Part shown: in pieces, positions 43,581-54,251 of the stretch
Layout: the number at the start of each line of letters is the position of its first letter
Position numbering within the stretch: position 1 is the first letter of the stretch
Assembly: GCA_003194525.1 (NCBI GenBank)
Contig: NBIV01000001.1
Location: 682,001-746,000, forward strand
DNA length: 64,000 nucleotides
Direction of reading: 5' to 3'
DNA from: Gracilariopsis chorda
Taxonomy: Eukaryota; Rhodophyta; Florideophyceae; Gracilariales; Gracilariaceae
Program-made: the position numbers and the translations under genes
The notes under the pieces: generated by a model
Told to the model about the DNA's origin: nothing
The model's input: the letters and a program-made list of their open reading frames with translations, nothing else
The model's database searches: none

Positions 43581-44729
43581 TCATGCTGACTTTGCTTCAG
43601 CTTCAGCTTTCTTTTTAGCTAGGAACCTTTGCTTCACGATGGAATAGAGGAAAGTGCCTGCAAGCGCGATACCCATTCCAACTGCGTTGAAAAGCTTGAC
43701 TGGAGTCCTGAAGAAAAAAATGGAAACCACGATGACACTCGCTCTCTTAAGAATGTTTCCAACAGCGTGCGTGACAACACCAGTCTTTCCAAGTGCCATG
43801 AAGGAAACCGTATTATATAACGTATAGAATACACCAGAACCAGCCAACACACGAGCGATGTGACTCGAGGGGAGTGCAGAAAGTCCCTCAACCGAGAGTG
43901 CAATTGGGACCTCGATCATAAAGGCCATAACGGACATAATACCATAAATATTCTGCGGGGAGAGTGTAGGATCCTTCTTAAATTCACCCATTGTAAGTTT
44001 GCTGAAGATGTTTCGGGATGCAAAGGCCAGATTTGAGAGCATCGCGAACAAGAATCCCGGCCAGGAGAATTGGAACTGTGTAACAGCTGAAAGAGCAACT
44101 CCACTAATGATTGGCAGCAGAGTAGCGTAAACACCTGGGGAATAAACTTCGCCTAGAACTAGTGCACTGCCAAGTGCACCGAAGGCTGGCTCACATGCCT
44201 TGACAATATGAGAGAAACTGACAGCAACGTAACTGAACGAGATGCAAGTGGATACATGACCAACAAGATGACTGATAGTAGGTAGAAACAGGGCACGAAT
44301 AAGCTTGAAAGAGAGGTTTGGTCGCTTCTGCAAGCGGAGAGCCCATTGAGTGAGAACCATAATAGATCCAACCCCAAGTTGCACGGTGGACAAGATCCAC
44401 GGTTTGGACCACGCGTTGAGCACCGTCTTGTTCATAAGGTTGAAAATAATGTTGAAGACATACCACAGAAAGAAGAGAAAGCCGACTTGAAGCGTGTCGG
44501 AACTCGGGAGAGACAAACCAGAGGAGGGGTTGATGGAGGATGGCTCCTCTCTTGCAACCATTTTGATCGTGGAGACATTGCTGCTTTTTTGTTCGGGAAA
44601 GTTCTGAGAGACGGAGATACGAGAGCGACGAGCGACGGCAATGCCCAGATGTTGCGGACGTGTGATACTGACGGAGCTACGCGTGCCGACCCTCGCATGG
44701 GGAACTACTGGGGTTGTGAAAGCGAACAT
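43581..44729 (-). CDS. Plastid triose-phosphate/phosphate translocator family carrier
   Basis: 382 residues. Family members sit in the inner plastid envelope and exchange triose phosphate, PEP or pentose phosphate for inorganic phosphate. Residues 1-75, S/T/R/V-rich, form a transit peptide. About ten membrane spans follow, starting FLFFLWYVFNIIFNLMNK. Signature stretches are WILSTVQLGVGSIMV, VAVSFSHIVKACEPAFGALGS, SNLAFASRNIFSK and VGNILKRASVIVVSIFFF; the Lys/Arg pair in KR is part of the phosphate site. It ends in a K/A/E-rich tail. Substrate class (TPT or PPT) cannot be fixed by eye. The gene is intronless. Confidence 0.95.
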   Translation of the reverse strand: MFAFTTPVVPHARVGTRSSVSITRPQHLGIAVARRSRISVSQNFPEQKSSNVSTIKMVAREEPSSINPSSGLSLPSSDTLQVGFLFFLWYVFNIIFNLMNKTVLNAWSKPWILSTVQLGVGSIMVLTQWALRLQKRPNLSFKLIRALFLPTISHLVGHVSTCISFSYVAVSFSHIVKACEPAFGALGSALVLGEVYSPGVYATLLPIISGVALSAVTQFQFSWPGFLFAMLSNLAFASRNIFSKLTMGEFKKDPTLSPQNIYGIMSVMAFMIEVPIALSVEGLSALPSSHIARVLAGSGVFYTLYNTVSFMALGKTGVVTHAVGNILKRASVIVVSIFFFRTPVKLFNAVGMGIALAGTFLYSIVKQRFLAKKKAEAEAKSA

Positions 44730-45746
44730 GGTGCAAGGAAAATGGTGTTAGAGCACGTACTAACACGATTGGAGAGTTTGGGGGGGCAAAATAGTGAGAT
44801 AATAGGCAAGGTCTCGAATCAGGCGTGCTAGCGATTTACCACACACGGAAGGAAACGGAGCAAGGACGGGGAGCAGCGTCGATGAAATGAGGGAAATGAG
44901 CCCCGGCGGTGAGCACGCGCGAATGCGTGTTTGGGATCAAAAACCTGAGGCATTCGAAAATGGCGCATGTACCGTCTCACACCTGAGCTAATAAGAGATG
45001 AAAAGCCACGTGTGCAGAGCCATATGGGCGAATGGCGAAGGATGGTCTTGCACTGATTGGCCAACCATTTGATCCAATATCTATGTTGCGCTGCTCAACA
45101 GTTTCTCTGCTGGTGTGCGATTTCTCCCCATGGTGTTGCCCATTCGCTGACCAGCCGCAATGGACTGCCGCGAGCGGTTCGTATGTGGCTGTGATCATTG
45201 CTCTTCGATGTGATGTTCCGCGCACTTCGCAATCATTGGAGCATTTCGACTTCAAAACCTTGTCAAAGCGTGTTGATGAAGTCAGCATCATTAACATATA
45301 TCCCAAAGCAGCGACGATGAGCGCAATGGCAACCAAGCGTCATTGGTGCTCTTCATAGTCACCCAAAATCTTGTTGATACTGTTTGCTTCGTTTTTCTTC
45401 TGCCCAAATATCTTATACCGCACTACGCACTGCCACTTCCCGCAATATTCCTGAATCAGAATCACAGTGCACACAAGTGCGTACCAGGTATCGACAGAAA
45501 ATGTCTTATTTCCCATCATTCATTCTAAAATATAAAGCAAGAAGTCCCAGTTCAGACATATCAGTGGCATAGAGCTACAAACCCACGTCGAAAGAAACGT
45601 AAGTTCGCGGAAAACAGAAACTCCCCTTACGACACATTGTTACCCTGCGCGATGAGTACCGCACAATAATATTACCATGCCACCTTTCTGTCCTCGTGCG
45701 TGCCATGGTTCCAATACCACTCCAAGACTCATCCCTTGAACACAGT
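44730..45746. other. Spacer between TPT and Vps51, no gene seen
   Basis: Promoter side of TPT and 3' side of Vps51. A minus-strand 119-codon frame at 44977-45336 starts with a hydrophobic stretch (MVAIALIVAALGYMLMMLT) that could be a membrane anchor, but the rest is not protein-like, so it is not called. Confidence 0.35.
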
Positions 45747-47672
45747 CTACCGCAGTCTGTCGTTTGCCACCAAGTTCGCAATTTCATCTCTACTAGGAAT
45801 CGCGGCTTCATCAACGCATCGCTCTATAACGGCCAAAGTCACCTCATCAAAACAATCAACTCCCAAGCATTCTGAAACCCGCCAAGCGTCCATCAACAAT
45901 GTCTTCACACAGTCCTCCTCCAAACACACTTCTCGTATCCGATGAACAAACAGGCGACTCACGCATCGTCCCAATCTCTCACCATCACCAAACAGTTCGT
46001 CTCCAGAGCCACCCTTCAAGCTTTCAATATCATACGCACTTCCTATAGCCATGGCCTGTTGTAACAGCTCCAACAAGGCATCAAACATGCGATCCGAGTC
46101 ATTGCTCACACCCTGTTCAACATGCGCATTCGCAAGCTGTACAATCCTATCGCGTAACAAGTCGCCCGCCTGTTCACAGATTTGCCGTAACAGTCTCTCA
46201 CATAGACCTTGACGAACATCAACAAGTTCCTGTCCACCTTGACCAGCAGCCCTGCCCACGGTTTCACAGAACACGGCCGCACGTGCCAGGCTTAAATTTC
46301 CAGACGATACACCCCTTGCCACAGCATCCCGACCAAGCTCTCTCAGTAAGTGATCTGTCCGCCATTGCTCTTCAAACCACTCTCCCTTGTCGGCAAGTTG
46401 ACGAACCGCATTGAACACATCAATACCGATAACCTGCTGTCCAGAAAGCGCCTTCTCCGCAAGCGCCTTTATCGTTTGATCGCGTTCCCTTCTAGCACAT
46501 TCCATCAAAGTGGTGTGCAAAGCAGCACCAACACTACGAAGAACGTCCGCGATTTGTTCGTTATCCACCGGTTGCGAGGTAAGCTTATCAATTGCATTTC
46601 GCAACTTCTCAACACCCTTGCGCTGAGAAAGTACATCCTTGGCCAACTCCTTCTCAGCACTTGTAGAAAACGAGTCATGACACACGTCAGCAGCCCACAT
46701 CAAGAAAGGTGACCAATCAACATCATGTTGCGAAGTAAATACGGTGTGATATCCATCCGCAATCTGACACAACTTCGGCGCAATTTCCGATAATGCATGA
46801 AGTACGTAAACAGAAGCACTCTGGCAGGGAGATCCAGTTAACGCAGCTTGCGTAGGCTTCAACTTTGCAATTTCCTCAGCAGCATCTGACAAAAACTGAT
46901 CTCTCATCGACTCAAACGGTTCTCCAAGCAATAATCGAACACGGGCACATTCGACAGGTGTGAGAGCATCGAGTTTTTCATCGCGTAATGCATGATTCAC
47001 CTGTTCGACGGCGCTTTGCAAGCTGTGATGAACAGACTCGAACTCGCGATCAGATTCTGCGAGATGTGCGATGGCAGGTCGAACGGCGTCGTATCTGCGC
47101 GCGGCCGTGAGCATGTTATCGCGCGCTGTGATGGGATCAGTGCATAGGGTAAGTTCTGCGTGAAGGGCTGGGAACTGGGTTGCGAGTAGTTCTGCTGCTG
47201 ACTTGAGTAAATGCACGACGCGAATTCCGTCAAGTTGATTGAGCTTTTCGCGGGACGGTTGTAAACGATCGTTGATGGTAGTGCAGGTATGGGCGCATTG
47301 GCGGATTGCGGCAAGAGGAGAGGGTCTGCCATTGGAGGTGTTGATGACGTGACTGGCGACCAGACGAGCGTTCTGCGCTGCGGCGATAGCAGATTGTAAC
47401 TGGGCGTAGTAATCGCGTGTAGATGCATGCAAGTTGTTGTTCAGTGAGTCGGACCGATGTTTCTCGCGACTAGCGTGTGATAGCAGTTTGTCCAGGGTTA
47501 GCGTCTTTGTGAGCGAGTTGGCGTGGTCTAACGCTGCTTGACGGCCTGACAAGCGCGGCGAATGCGCCGATGGGGAGGGGGCATCCGAGGAGGAAGGCGG
47601 TGCCGAAGACTGCCGCGGCAGCGCATAGTACGCCGACAGGCGCGACTTGCGGCGCTCCGAAGACGTGCTCAT
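45747..47672 (-). CDS. Vps51 (GARP/EARP tethering complex subunit)-like protein
   Basis: 641 residues. Vps51 is part of the tether for endosome-to-Golgi vesicles and belongs to the COG/exocyst/GARP superfamily. An S/P-rich basic head (1-55) precedes DKLLSHASREKHRSDSLNNNLHAS and a long helix, the N-terminal Vps51 coiled coil. LNQLDGIRVVHLLKSAAELL matches the family's run around its LLKKLQF motif, and RVRLLLGEPFESMRDQFLSDA matches its LLxLGEPxxxLxxxFL box. The rest is helical with few hallmarks. Not to be confused with GARP transcription factors. Vps51 is preferred over Exo84 or COG1 by the LGEP box. It is divergent from the DUF829 gene. Confidence 0.82.
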   Translation of the reverse strand: MSTSSERRKSRLSAYYALPRQSSAPPSSSDAPSPSAHSPRLSGRQAALDHANSLTKTLTLDKLLSHASREKHRSDSLNNNLHASTRDYYAQLQSAIAAAQNARLVASHVINTSNGRPSPLAAIRQCAHTCTTINDRLQPSREKLNQLDGIRVVHLLKSAAELLATQFPALHAELTLCTDPITARDNMLTAARRYDAVRPAIAHLAESDREFESVHHSLQSAVEQVNHALRDEKLDALTPVECARVRLLLGEPFESMRDQFLSDAAEEIAKLKPTQAALTGSPCQSASVYVLHALSEIAPKLCQIADGYHTVFTSQHDVDWSPFLMWAADVCHDSFSTSAEKELAKDVLSQRKGVEKLRNAIDKLTSQPVDNEQIADVLRSVGAALHTTLMECARRERDQTIKALAEKALSGQQVIGIDVFNAVRQLADKGEWFEEQWRTDHLLRELGRDAVARGVSSGNLSLARAAVFCETVGRAAGQGGQELVDVRQGLCERLLRQICEQAGDLLRDRIVQLANAHVEQGVSNDSDRMFDALLELLQQAMAIGSAYDIESLKGGSGDELFGDGERLGRCVSRLFVHRIREVCLEEDCVKTLLMDAWRVSECLGVDCFDEVTLAVIERCVDEAAIPSRDEIANLVANDRLR

Positions 47673-48174
47673 ATCGCGCTCCGGGGCACGAAGCGAAAGC
47701 GAGCAGAGCGTCGGAAAGCAACGCTCCTCGAAGGTAAAGCTGCTCCAAAGAATGGCCTACGAAGCAGCGGCTACCGAACCCGCAACTCGGTTACCGCATG
47801 GCGGTCCGCTTTACACTGTAAAGTCTACAGCTACAGTTCTGTCGAGGCGCTGGCGCCAATATGTGGCCGTTTCCAAATCAGAGGTGGCGCTCAGCACAAT
47901 GCCACATGTCACCTGCTGAGAGCATTGCATGACGCGCGCCGCGTTCACTGCTTCGCTGCGGAGTGGGAGCACGTTCTGACATCAGTCGCCTCGCCCCGTA
48001 CGGCCGCTAACCCGTCGTCGACTAGACTCGCCGTCCGGTTCCACTCGTGCCCTGCTCAACCTCTGGGTCCTCATCTGTGTCGTCGGTTTCGTGGGCGTCT
48101 TTGTAGAGCCCCATTTCTTCATCCCACGCACCCCTCCCCCCGGCTGCCTTTGCTTCGCGCCCTTCGAGTCCGTC
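47673..48174. promoter_or_regulatory. Shared upstream region of Vps51 and the DUF829 gene
   Basis: About 0.5 kb. The frame of the DUF829 gene is open from 47980 and reads a hydrophobic LWVLICVVGFVGVFV before the first ATG (48175). This may be part of a longer protein whose start is on an upstream exon. A 208-codon R-rich frame at 47562-48188 overlaps the Vps51 start and is not called. Confidence 0.4.
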
Positions 48175-49092
48175 ATGGAGGGCGTTGAAGAGTACAAGAA
48201 GAAGACCAACACCGGCGATACCGTCATAATTCGAATTCTCAACCCATCCAGTACATCCGCACCCACAGTCGTCGTGCTCGGCTGGTTAGGCGCTTCCATA
48301 AAGCACCTGGCAAAGTACGCCGCCGTATATGAATCAATGTCTTACAACACCGTCTGTTTATCATGCCCTCCCTCAGTCGTATTCGCCATGCGTCCAATCG
48401 CAAGCGCAAAGTTCCTTCTATCCGCACTCCGAATCCTCGCAGCAGACGATCGTCTCACCGCAGGTGGGCTCGTCTTCCACAAGCTTTCCAACGCAGGAGC
48501 CACAGTATCTCCGCATCTGTCTGATTTCTTTGCAGGTGCTAGCAGCGATCTCGTCAAGCCTGACGATCAGGTCGTTGTCAATAAGTGCAAACAGGCTATA
48601 GCCGCAGTGGTATTCGACTCCGCTCCCGCTTACATGCACACAGAGCTTGGTGCGGGAGCTCTCATACAAGCGCTGCGTGTTCCACCCGGTGTTCTTTCCA
48701 ACATTGTCGCCGCGCTGTATGCCCTCTATGCCTGGTTTCAGCGAATTTTCGTTATGGATGTGCCCGTTTTCTTCTGGCAAGGCGTTACCAATGCTAGGTA
48801 TCTTTGTCCGGAACAGTATATCTACTCTGCTGCTGATCGTCTACTTGATTCTGTCTCATTGGAGGCGCTTATTGAGAGAAGACGGGGTGACGGCGTTGAC
48901 GTCAGAGGTGTTTTCCGCGTTGAGGATAGTGATCATGTGCTCATTCTCAGAAAACATCCTGAAAAGTACACAGAGATCATCCGTGCCCTCAACGAATGGG
49001 GTGTTAACGCATGGCGAAGGCGAAACAGAGTGAAGGAGTGGACCCTATCCCAAGAGCCTTCCCGATCGAAGCATAGCTGGGCAAAACTCTGA
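48175..49092 (+). CDS. TMEM53/DUF829 alpha/beta-hydrolase-like protein
   Basis: 305 residues from the first in-frame ATG. TMEM53 proteins have an alpha/beta-hydrolase fold and sit at the nuclear envelope in animals; a chemical reaction is not established. Family features: PTVVVLGWLGASIKHLAKYAAVYESMSYNTV at the N-terminus (split strand-helix), a VVFDSAPA segment with the nucleophile-elbow-like DSAP, and a DSDHVLILRKHPEKYTEIIRAL C-terminus with the usual D...H pair. The frame is open upstream with a hydrophobic stretch, so a longer form is possible. Family call firm, start uncertain. Confidence 0.85.
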   Translation: MEGVEEYKKKTNTGDTVIIRILNPSSTSAPTVVVLGWLGASIKHLAKYAAVYESMSYNTVCLSCPPSVVFAMRPIASAKFLLSALRILAADDRLTAGGLVFHKLSNAGATVSPHLSDFFAGASSDLVKPDDQVVVNKCKQAIAAVVFDSAPAYMHTELGAGALIQALRVPPGVLSNIVAALYALYAWFQRIFVMDVPVFFWQGVTNARYLCPEQYIYSAADRLLDSVSLEALIERRRGDGVDVRGVFRVEDSDHVLILRKHPEKYTEIIRALNEWGVNAWRRRNRVKEWTLSQEPSRSKHSWAKL

Positions 49093-49491
49093 TGCACCCT
49101 CGATGTATTGCGTTTTGCGGAAGCTCATGCCTACTCACGTAGATGATGCGCCCGTAATACATGTGGGCTCTGTGTGCTACTCGCTGCGGCCGTGGCCTCT
49201 TCATTCACAAATCTCTCCCTCATCAAACCGCATTTACAAGGGAACATGTCGCAACTGCATATCAGATTCACACAACACTCCCTTTTCACCGAAAACGCAA
49301 TTCAAAGTCATCACAATCGATTCATTCATAGTTGAAACTGTTGTACAACAAGTATAGGGAATCACATCTACTTTCGAAAGATAACAAATGTACGATACGG
49401 CGAAAGCAGAGATACATTTTCCGGCCATTCAGTAGAGCTTAACTGTACATGTACATGTACATCTCGTAATTACTGGTAACATCACATCTGT
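49093..49491. other. Convergent spacer with a TGTACA repeat
   Basis: 3' flanks of the DUF829 gene (+) and the 49.5-kb gene (-). A short palindromic TGTACATGTACATGTACA lies at 49444-49461, in the 3' UTR side of the minus-strand gene. Confidence 0.5.
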
Positions 49492-50928
49492 TCACCTTCG
49501 AAAAGGCCATACCTTTCCGCTCTTATCGACTTCAGCCAGAAAGCTTCGTACTGGTCCGAAATTGCCCTCTCTTGGCAACAGACAAAGAATCCCTGCCCCT
49601 ATACAAACTACAATCAACATTCCAGCGATACTCGCCGCAACAGTCGCCGCTGTGGACTGAATTGCATTGCCCCCGCTCCCATTCGACTTGAAAGGTGTCA
49701 GTCGTGGTCGCAGTCGGACGCGAACATCCGTATGCCCACCCTCCCACAGACCATGGTCCAACGCTCGTGAACGTACAAGACCTGCCACGAGGCGAACGGT
49801 TTCCACTTTCTGAGTCTTGGGTACGATCACACCAAGATCAGTGATAAAAGGACCGTTCACGTTTTCTTCTACTTCCGGTGCGACGTACTTTAGTCGCCAA
49901 GCTGCTTGTTGTGTTTCAGTAATGTCCGCACATCTAGCCTTCATTATTTCCACAACTTCGTTTGTGATTCCGCTTATAGGTGCTGACATGCGGAACAAGA
50001 TATCTACAGAGATGAGATCGCTGTCTATTGAAGGGTCTTCCTCTGGTTTGGCCAGCTTGACTCTCGGAAGGAGTGTTATATTTACATCACGGGCCCCGCT
50101 CTCCAGCAAGGCCTGCGTAAGTCCTCCGTGAGCAACGTATGCCGCGCTTTGATTTAGCACCATGTCTGCTTCGCCAATGTTTCCCACGTGAACTAGAGTT
50201 GCAATGTATTGCCCTCGCGTTGAATTCAGTACCGTCAGCTCTGGCAAGTACCAGCTTGACGGGTCTGTCAGAGTATTCGTCTCGTTACCAGCGAACCAGC
50301 GGATTGCTTCCTTCAGGACAGGTGTGAAGTAGATGGTTGGCGATACAACGTACAAATCGAGTAGTCGAGAAAGCTCTTCCCCTTCATGAAGTGGGGGCAA
50401 AGCATCTACGAGCTCTGACAAATCGGATTTCGGGACTTTAGGTGTAGGCGTACCTTCTTCAACGATTTCTTGATCTGTAAGTGTGAACATCATGCCTGAT
50501 AACCCAATCGTCGCGAATTCTTCATCGAGCTGCCCACTGCTTATAAATTTTCTTGTTAAACTTTCTCCGTGTTTAATTTCTTCCATGGGCACAATAACGT
50601 CAAGTGTTACAGCGAACAGAGAGGTAGTAGCGTCAACAACCCTGCCACTGGAATAAACCCAGTGTTCCAGCGGTATTCCTAAGTTTTGTGACAAAATAGC
50701 TTTCATGCCTTGTACCACCTCCGGTGCGAAACCAAGAAGTGAAGATATGAAGCTTATTGACAATGCAAATGCCGAGTAGCCGGTTTGAATATCAGGAGGT
50801 GGGTCTGGTGGAGGAACTTCAACGAGCTGCGATTGTGTGAGTGTGGCAAGGGCTATCAAAACGATGCCCGGCGTGAAACTCGAAAAGATGAACCTTCGCA
50901 GCCCTCTCATTCGTATCGCATTGATCAT
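49492..50928 (-). CDS. Unrecognised type I membrane protein with signal peptide
   Basis: 478 residues, family not recognised. A signal peptide at about 8-33 (GIVLIALATLTQSQL) is followed by a P/D-rich linker (VPPPDPPPD). A large lumenal/extracellular part follows (about 48-430), then one membrane span (IAGMLIVVCIGAGILCLL, about 437-455) and a short basic cytosolic tail. Two segments may be a repeated module: SFISSLLGFAPEVVQGMKAILSQNLGIPLEH and IEHRS-like positions later (ISGITNEVVEIMKARCADI), each followed by beta-rich sequence, as in SEA-like domains. N-x-S/T sites occur (NETNT, NSTRG, NQSAA, NITLL). Intronless. Likely a cell-surface or secretory-pathway protein. Confidence 0.72.
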   Translation of the reverse strand: MINAIRMRGLRRFIFSSFTPGIVLIALATLTQSQLVEVPPPDPPPDIQTGYSAFALSISFISSLLGFAPEVVQGMKAILSQNLGIPLEHWVYSSGRVVDATTSLFAVTLDVIVPMEEIKHGESLTRKFISSGQLDEEFATIGLSGMMFTLTDQEIVEEGTPTPKVPKSDLSELVDALPPLHEGEELSRLLDLYVVSPTIYFTPVLKEAIRWFAGNETNTLTDPSSWYLPELTVLNSTRGQYIATLVHVGNIGEADMVLNQSAAYVAHGGLTQALLESGARDVNITLLPRVKLAKPEEDPSIDSDLISVDILFRMSAPISGITNEVVEIMKARCADITETQQAAWRLKYVAPEVEENVNGPFITDLGVIVPKTQKVETVRLVAGLVRSRALDHGLWEGGHTDVRVRLRPRLTPFKSNGSGGNAIQSTAATVAASIAGMLIVVCIGAGILCLLPREGNFGPVRSFLAEVDKSGKVWPFRR

Positions 50929-52510
50929 TTACCAACGTCTTGTGATGTTTTCTCCTCGTGTTGATTGGGTTCCGTTTATTTCTTGAATCCCCCCTTTTCG
51001 TGCAAACCTTCATTCTTGAGACTTGCTTTCGCAATCGCGGTCTAGTCGGCATGTAAAAGACCGAACACGGCAAACGCCCCCCCTTTTACGAAATTGGAGT
51101 CGAGCCTAAAACTGCACAAGACTGTTGTAACTGTGTCTACAAGGATGGCCCGACTTGCTATGAAAACAAGGTGATTGCGGACACACATCGAAAGTGCTCG
51201 ACGTTCTGAAACATAGCACGGGCCGAAGAGATGCGTTTCGAAGGAACGTTCTTTGTTCACGCTTTTTATCTGACACCAGCACGCAAAGTCATGTGCACCG
51301 CATGTCAGTGTTGTCTGTATTGATGGCTCTGCGATGACAGAACACAAGGATATGCATATCTCATCTGCCAAAGTCTTGTGGACAGCATGCAAACGTGCAA
51401 CACTTAAAGGTACAACCTTGCCGGCATTGGGTTGTAGCTTTGTTTCCGGGCACCAAAGGAAAGGAAAAAAATGTTTGTTGTTGTTTTTCTTCTTCTTTAT
51501 GGGCGCACATCTCCAAATACGGTGTTGTGGTAGAATCTATCACGACAAGGAAGCTTTTCTTCGTCTATGTAACAATGGATATAGTGTGATGGAGTGCTAC
51601 GAAGATGTGGTGACCGTTGTACAGAAACAGATCTTGGCCTATCGACATGGAGGTATTACGTGTAGGGCTTGTAGAAGAGACAGAGGCTTGTAGGAGAGAC
51701 AGTATTTGCCTGTAATAGATAAAAGAGTCGGGAATGGATATATAAGTAGTCCTGGCGACCCAGGGCGTCGTCTGGGAGAGAAGGCATCGACCTATTTGGC
51801 TCTACTCCTACCTAAACATATTGTTTGCTACAGTCTAGCACGCTAAACTCTATGTATGTTTGTTGTTGCTGTTGTTAGTGATGGGGACGAAGACTGGAGG
51901 TTACATCACTTTGAAGTAAGCTCTTCGTCGAAGACATTTCTCCAAATCCATTTCAGTTCCCACGATTCTTATCGGAAGGGCAAGCTGGAGCGACATCACG
52001 TGTGGGATTACCCTTTGTGTCGTTTACGGTTTCCGTCGAGTCTCTCACAGCAGTACTACCTACCGCAAAGCTACACAACTAGAACATCTCCATGAACTTG
52101 ACCCTCGGCAAAAAGGGTTAGCGATCTAACCCTCCATGCTTATACTGAGACCAATACCAAAGGAAGGCTTCCAGAATACGGGTTACAGTGAGTACCAGCA
52201 TTAAAGAGTTGAAAGTTAAGAGTGTTGTCCGTATGCCCTTGCTGTAAACGTTCAATCGCTAAATCGGCAGAAATACCGAAATTGGCAAAGGCGCTCTGGC
52301 GCCTCTGTCGTTGATTGCAGCGTCTCCCAGCAAAAAAGTCAAGAACATAATACAACCAATCTACTTTAACAGTCTAGTAGAACTTAGGTCGGCATACACA
52401 ATAGGTAGTTTGAAAAGCGCGCGCTTTCTGCTTTGCAATGGTGTATAAGAACCAACGATCTACAACGCTGATCTTACAAAATACAGCCGTCATCGACGAA
52501 CAAGCGCAAC
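50929..52510. other. Intergenic region before the transposon nest, no gene seen
   Basis: A plus-strand 119-codon frame at 51334-51693 and smaller ones carry no family signal. The phrase AAAGGGTTAGCGATCTAACCC near 52109-52130 is a small inverted repeat and could be near the left end of the pogo-like element, whose terminal repeats I could not define. Confidence 0.35.
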
Positions 52511-53660
52511 ATGGCCTTCGAATATGCCATCTTACAAAGCGCTGTTTTCGACCGCTTTTGCCATAAAAAGTCTTGGCTTGCCATTGCAAGCAAACAGGGT
52601 TTTAGCGTCACGACCAAACGACGCTACTACAACAAATGGGCAGCAAATTATCCTGAGTCCCAACCATAGCACTCTCTTGACATCCACATAGATATAAGAC
52701 AACGCGGAAGACCACCCTCTCTCACCAAAGACAAGAAAAAAACTATCTCAGAGACAATCTAGTACTACGCCAGTAACAATACTCCGCTCTCTACGCAAGG
52801 AGTCCTATATCTGGTTCATAAACTTGTCGGCTTTCTCCCATCCCAAATAAAATCACAAATCGGATTCTTTAACAACCGCCCATCAAACAAATAGAATAAG
52901 CACTTTTGTCACCGCAATAATTTGGAAGTGAGTCCAGTCCATAAAATTGAAGACAAACTAGCCAAAGCTGAGACACCAAAGAATCTTACAGAGCACATCT
53001 TACGAGTCTGCGCAGCACTGAAACGCTTCAACATCAATAACCCGAAGCATATCTTTAACACCGACCAGTCTGGAGCTTCATTCGCGAACATGAAAGGCCG
53101 AAGCCTTCGAAAAGGAATTGAATTAGCTGGATCTCGTCTTCTTCAAATGGCACTCACCACCCAAGCTAATCTGGATCGCGTTACCATAATGTCCGTCGTC
53201 AGTGGAAATGGACAAGCATATAAGCCAGTGTTTGTATTCCCCTGGAAGTTGGCGCATTATCGGCAAGTGCGCGGAACAGTGCAATCGTTGCATGCGGTCT
53301 TACCACCATGTTACTTATTTCAACCTACACCTGCTGGTGTCCACACGGATGTCGTATACCAATAGGCAAAAGGGTTTGTCAATGAAACGAAAGAGTTTTG
53401 CGCAGGTAATCAAAAGTTGCTCCTTATTTTGGACGGATACGGTTCCCATATAAAATATCATACTTTGAAATTGTTCAGAGACAACAATGTGGTTTTCATC
53501 GCACTGCCCGCTCACACCTTGCATATTACGCAGCCACTCGATGTGTCTGTTCTTAGCTCATAGAGGTCACACCTTCAACGCGAACTTCACATTGCCGCAC
53601 GTCAGAAGAAGAAATTGAATGCAATTGATGTCACGCAATGCATCAATAATGCGTATTCCT
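52511..53660 (+). pseudogene. Dead pogo/Tigger-type DDE transposase gene
   Basis: One frame from the ATG at 52511 runs through the region with at least five stops (for example at 52664, 52760, 52889, 53363 and 53561). The N-terminus looks like a helix-turn-helix DNA-binding part (FCHKKSWLAIASKQGFSVTTKRRYY), then GRPPSLT. The catalytic core has IFNTDQSGASF (first Asp), LLLILDGYGSHI (second Asp) and LPAHTLHITQPLDVSV, which are the DDE_1 landmarks of pogo, Tigger and jerky families. Coding sense stops being recognisable near 53660, where the LTR-like sequence of element B may begin. Nonfunctional. Confidence 0.82.
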
Positions 53661-54137
53661 GTGGTATACCCACTACGGCCAAGTGGCCACTCGGTAGCAG
53701 TGCGGGTATCCGCAGAGAACACCCCAAGGGAGGGCAGAGTGTGCGTGCCTTGCGAGCACAGTAACAGGGAGCCTTGGCGATGTGTGGCCGTTAACGGCGA
53801 GTTGTATGTATCGGTGGTTGACACCCACGAGAGTTGTAGCTAGTCCGGAGGTCTGGTTAAGGCTCGCGAGTCTAGGAACTCAAGTGGTCGTCGAAGCTTG
53901 TCTTCTCTTTACTGTGAGCTCGCCCGCCGGCTTCGGCTATGTATAGCCGGCGGCCAGGCGCCTCTAAAATAGCAGCATAAATATATAAATAAATAAATAA
54001 ATATCCCGATAACTGGGTGCAAGCGCCGTGGCAAGCCAACCTCCAGAACAACCCAGGTCGGCAACGTGTACAGCGGCGTCGCTACTCATATATCTCCGGC
54101 TACCCCGGTCCCCTATGCTTAGTCACATATGAGAACA
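53660..54137 (-). repeat. Probable 3' LTR of element B (left end uncertain)
   Basis: On the minus strand, GTAGGGGGAT (a polypurine tract) is followed directly by TGTTCTCATATG, the form of a PPT/LTR junction, so the right edge is placed at 54137. Internally there is an AT-rich TATATATTTAT and an (AAAT)n tract at 53975-54003, plausible promoter and poly(A) elements. The left edge is chosen where the transposase reading fades (TGTGGTATACC at 53660); other TGT sites up to 53837 are possible. No second copy is in the window to confirm it. Confidence 0.45.
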
Positions 54138-54251
54138 ATCCCCCTACTTAGCGGTGAAACCGCGTCGGCGCGAAAAACGCTCCGGATACTACATATCCCC
54201 CCCGTTAAGCGTCGACGTCCTCGTCGTGTTCAGGCACTTAAGCGCATCGTG

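Noticed and set aside
44977-45336. Possible small membrane protein on the minus strand
   Set aside because: Only the first 20 residues are hydrophobic; the remainder is not protein-like.
47562-48188. 208-codon R-rich plus-strand frame
   Set aside because: It overlaps the start of Vps51 and the DUF829 gene in another frame, and its composition is unlike protein.
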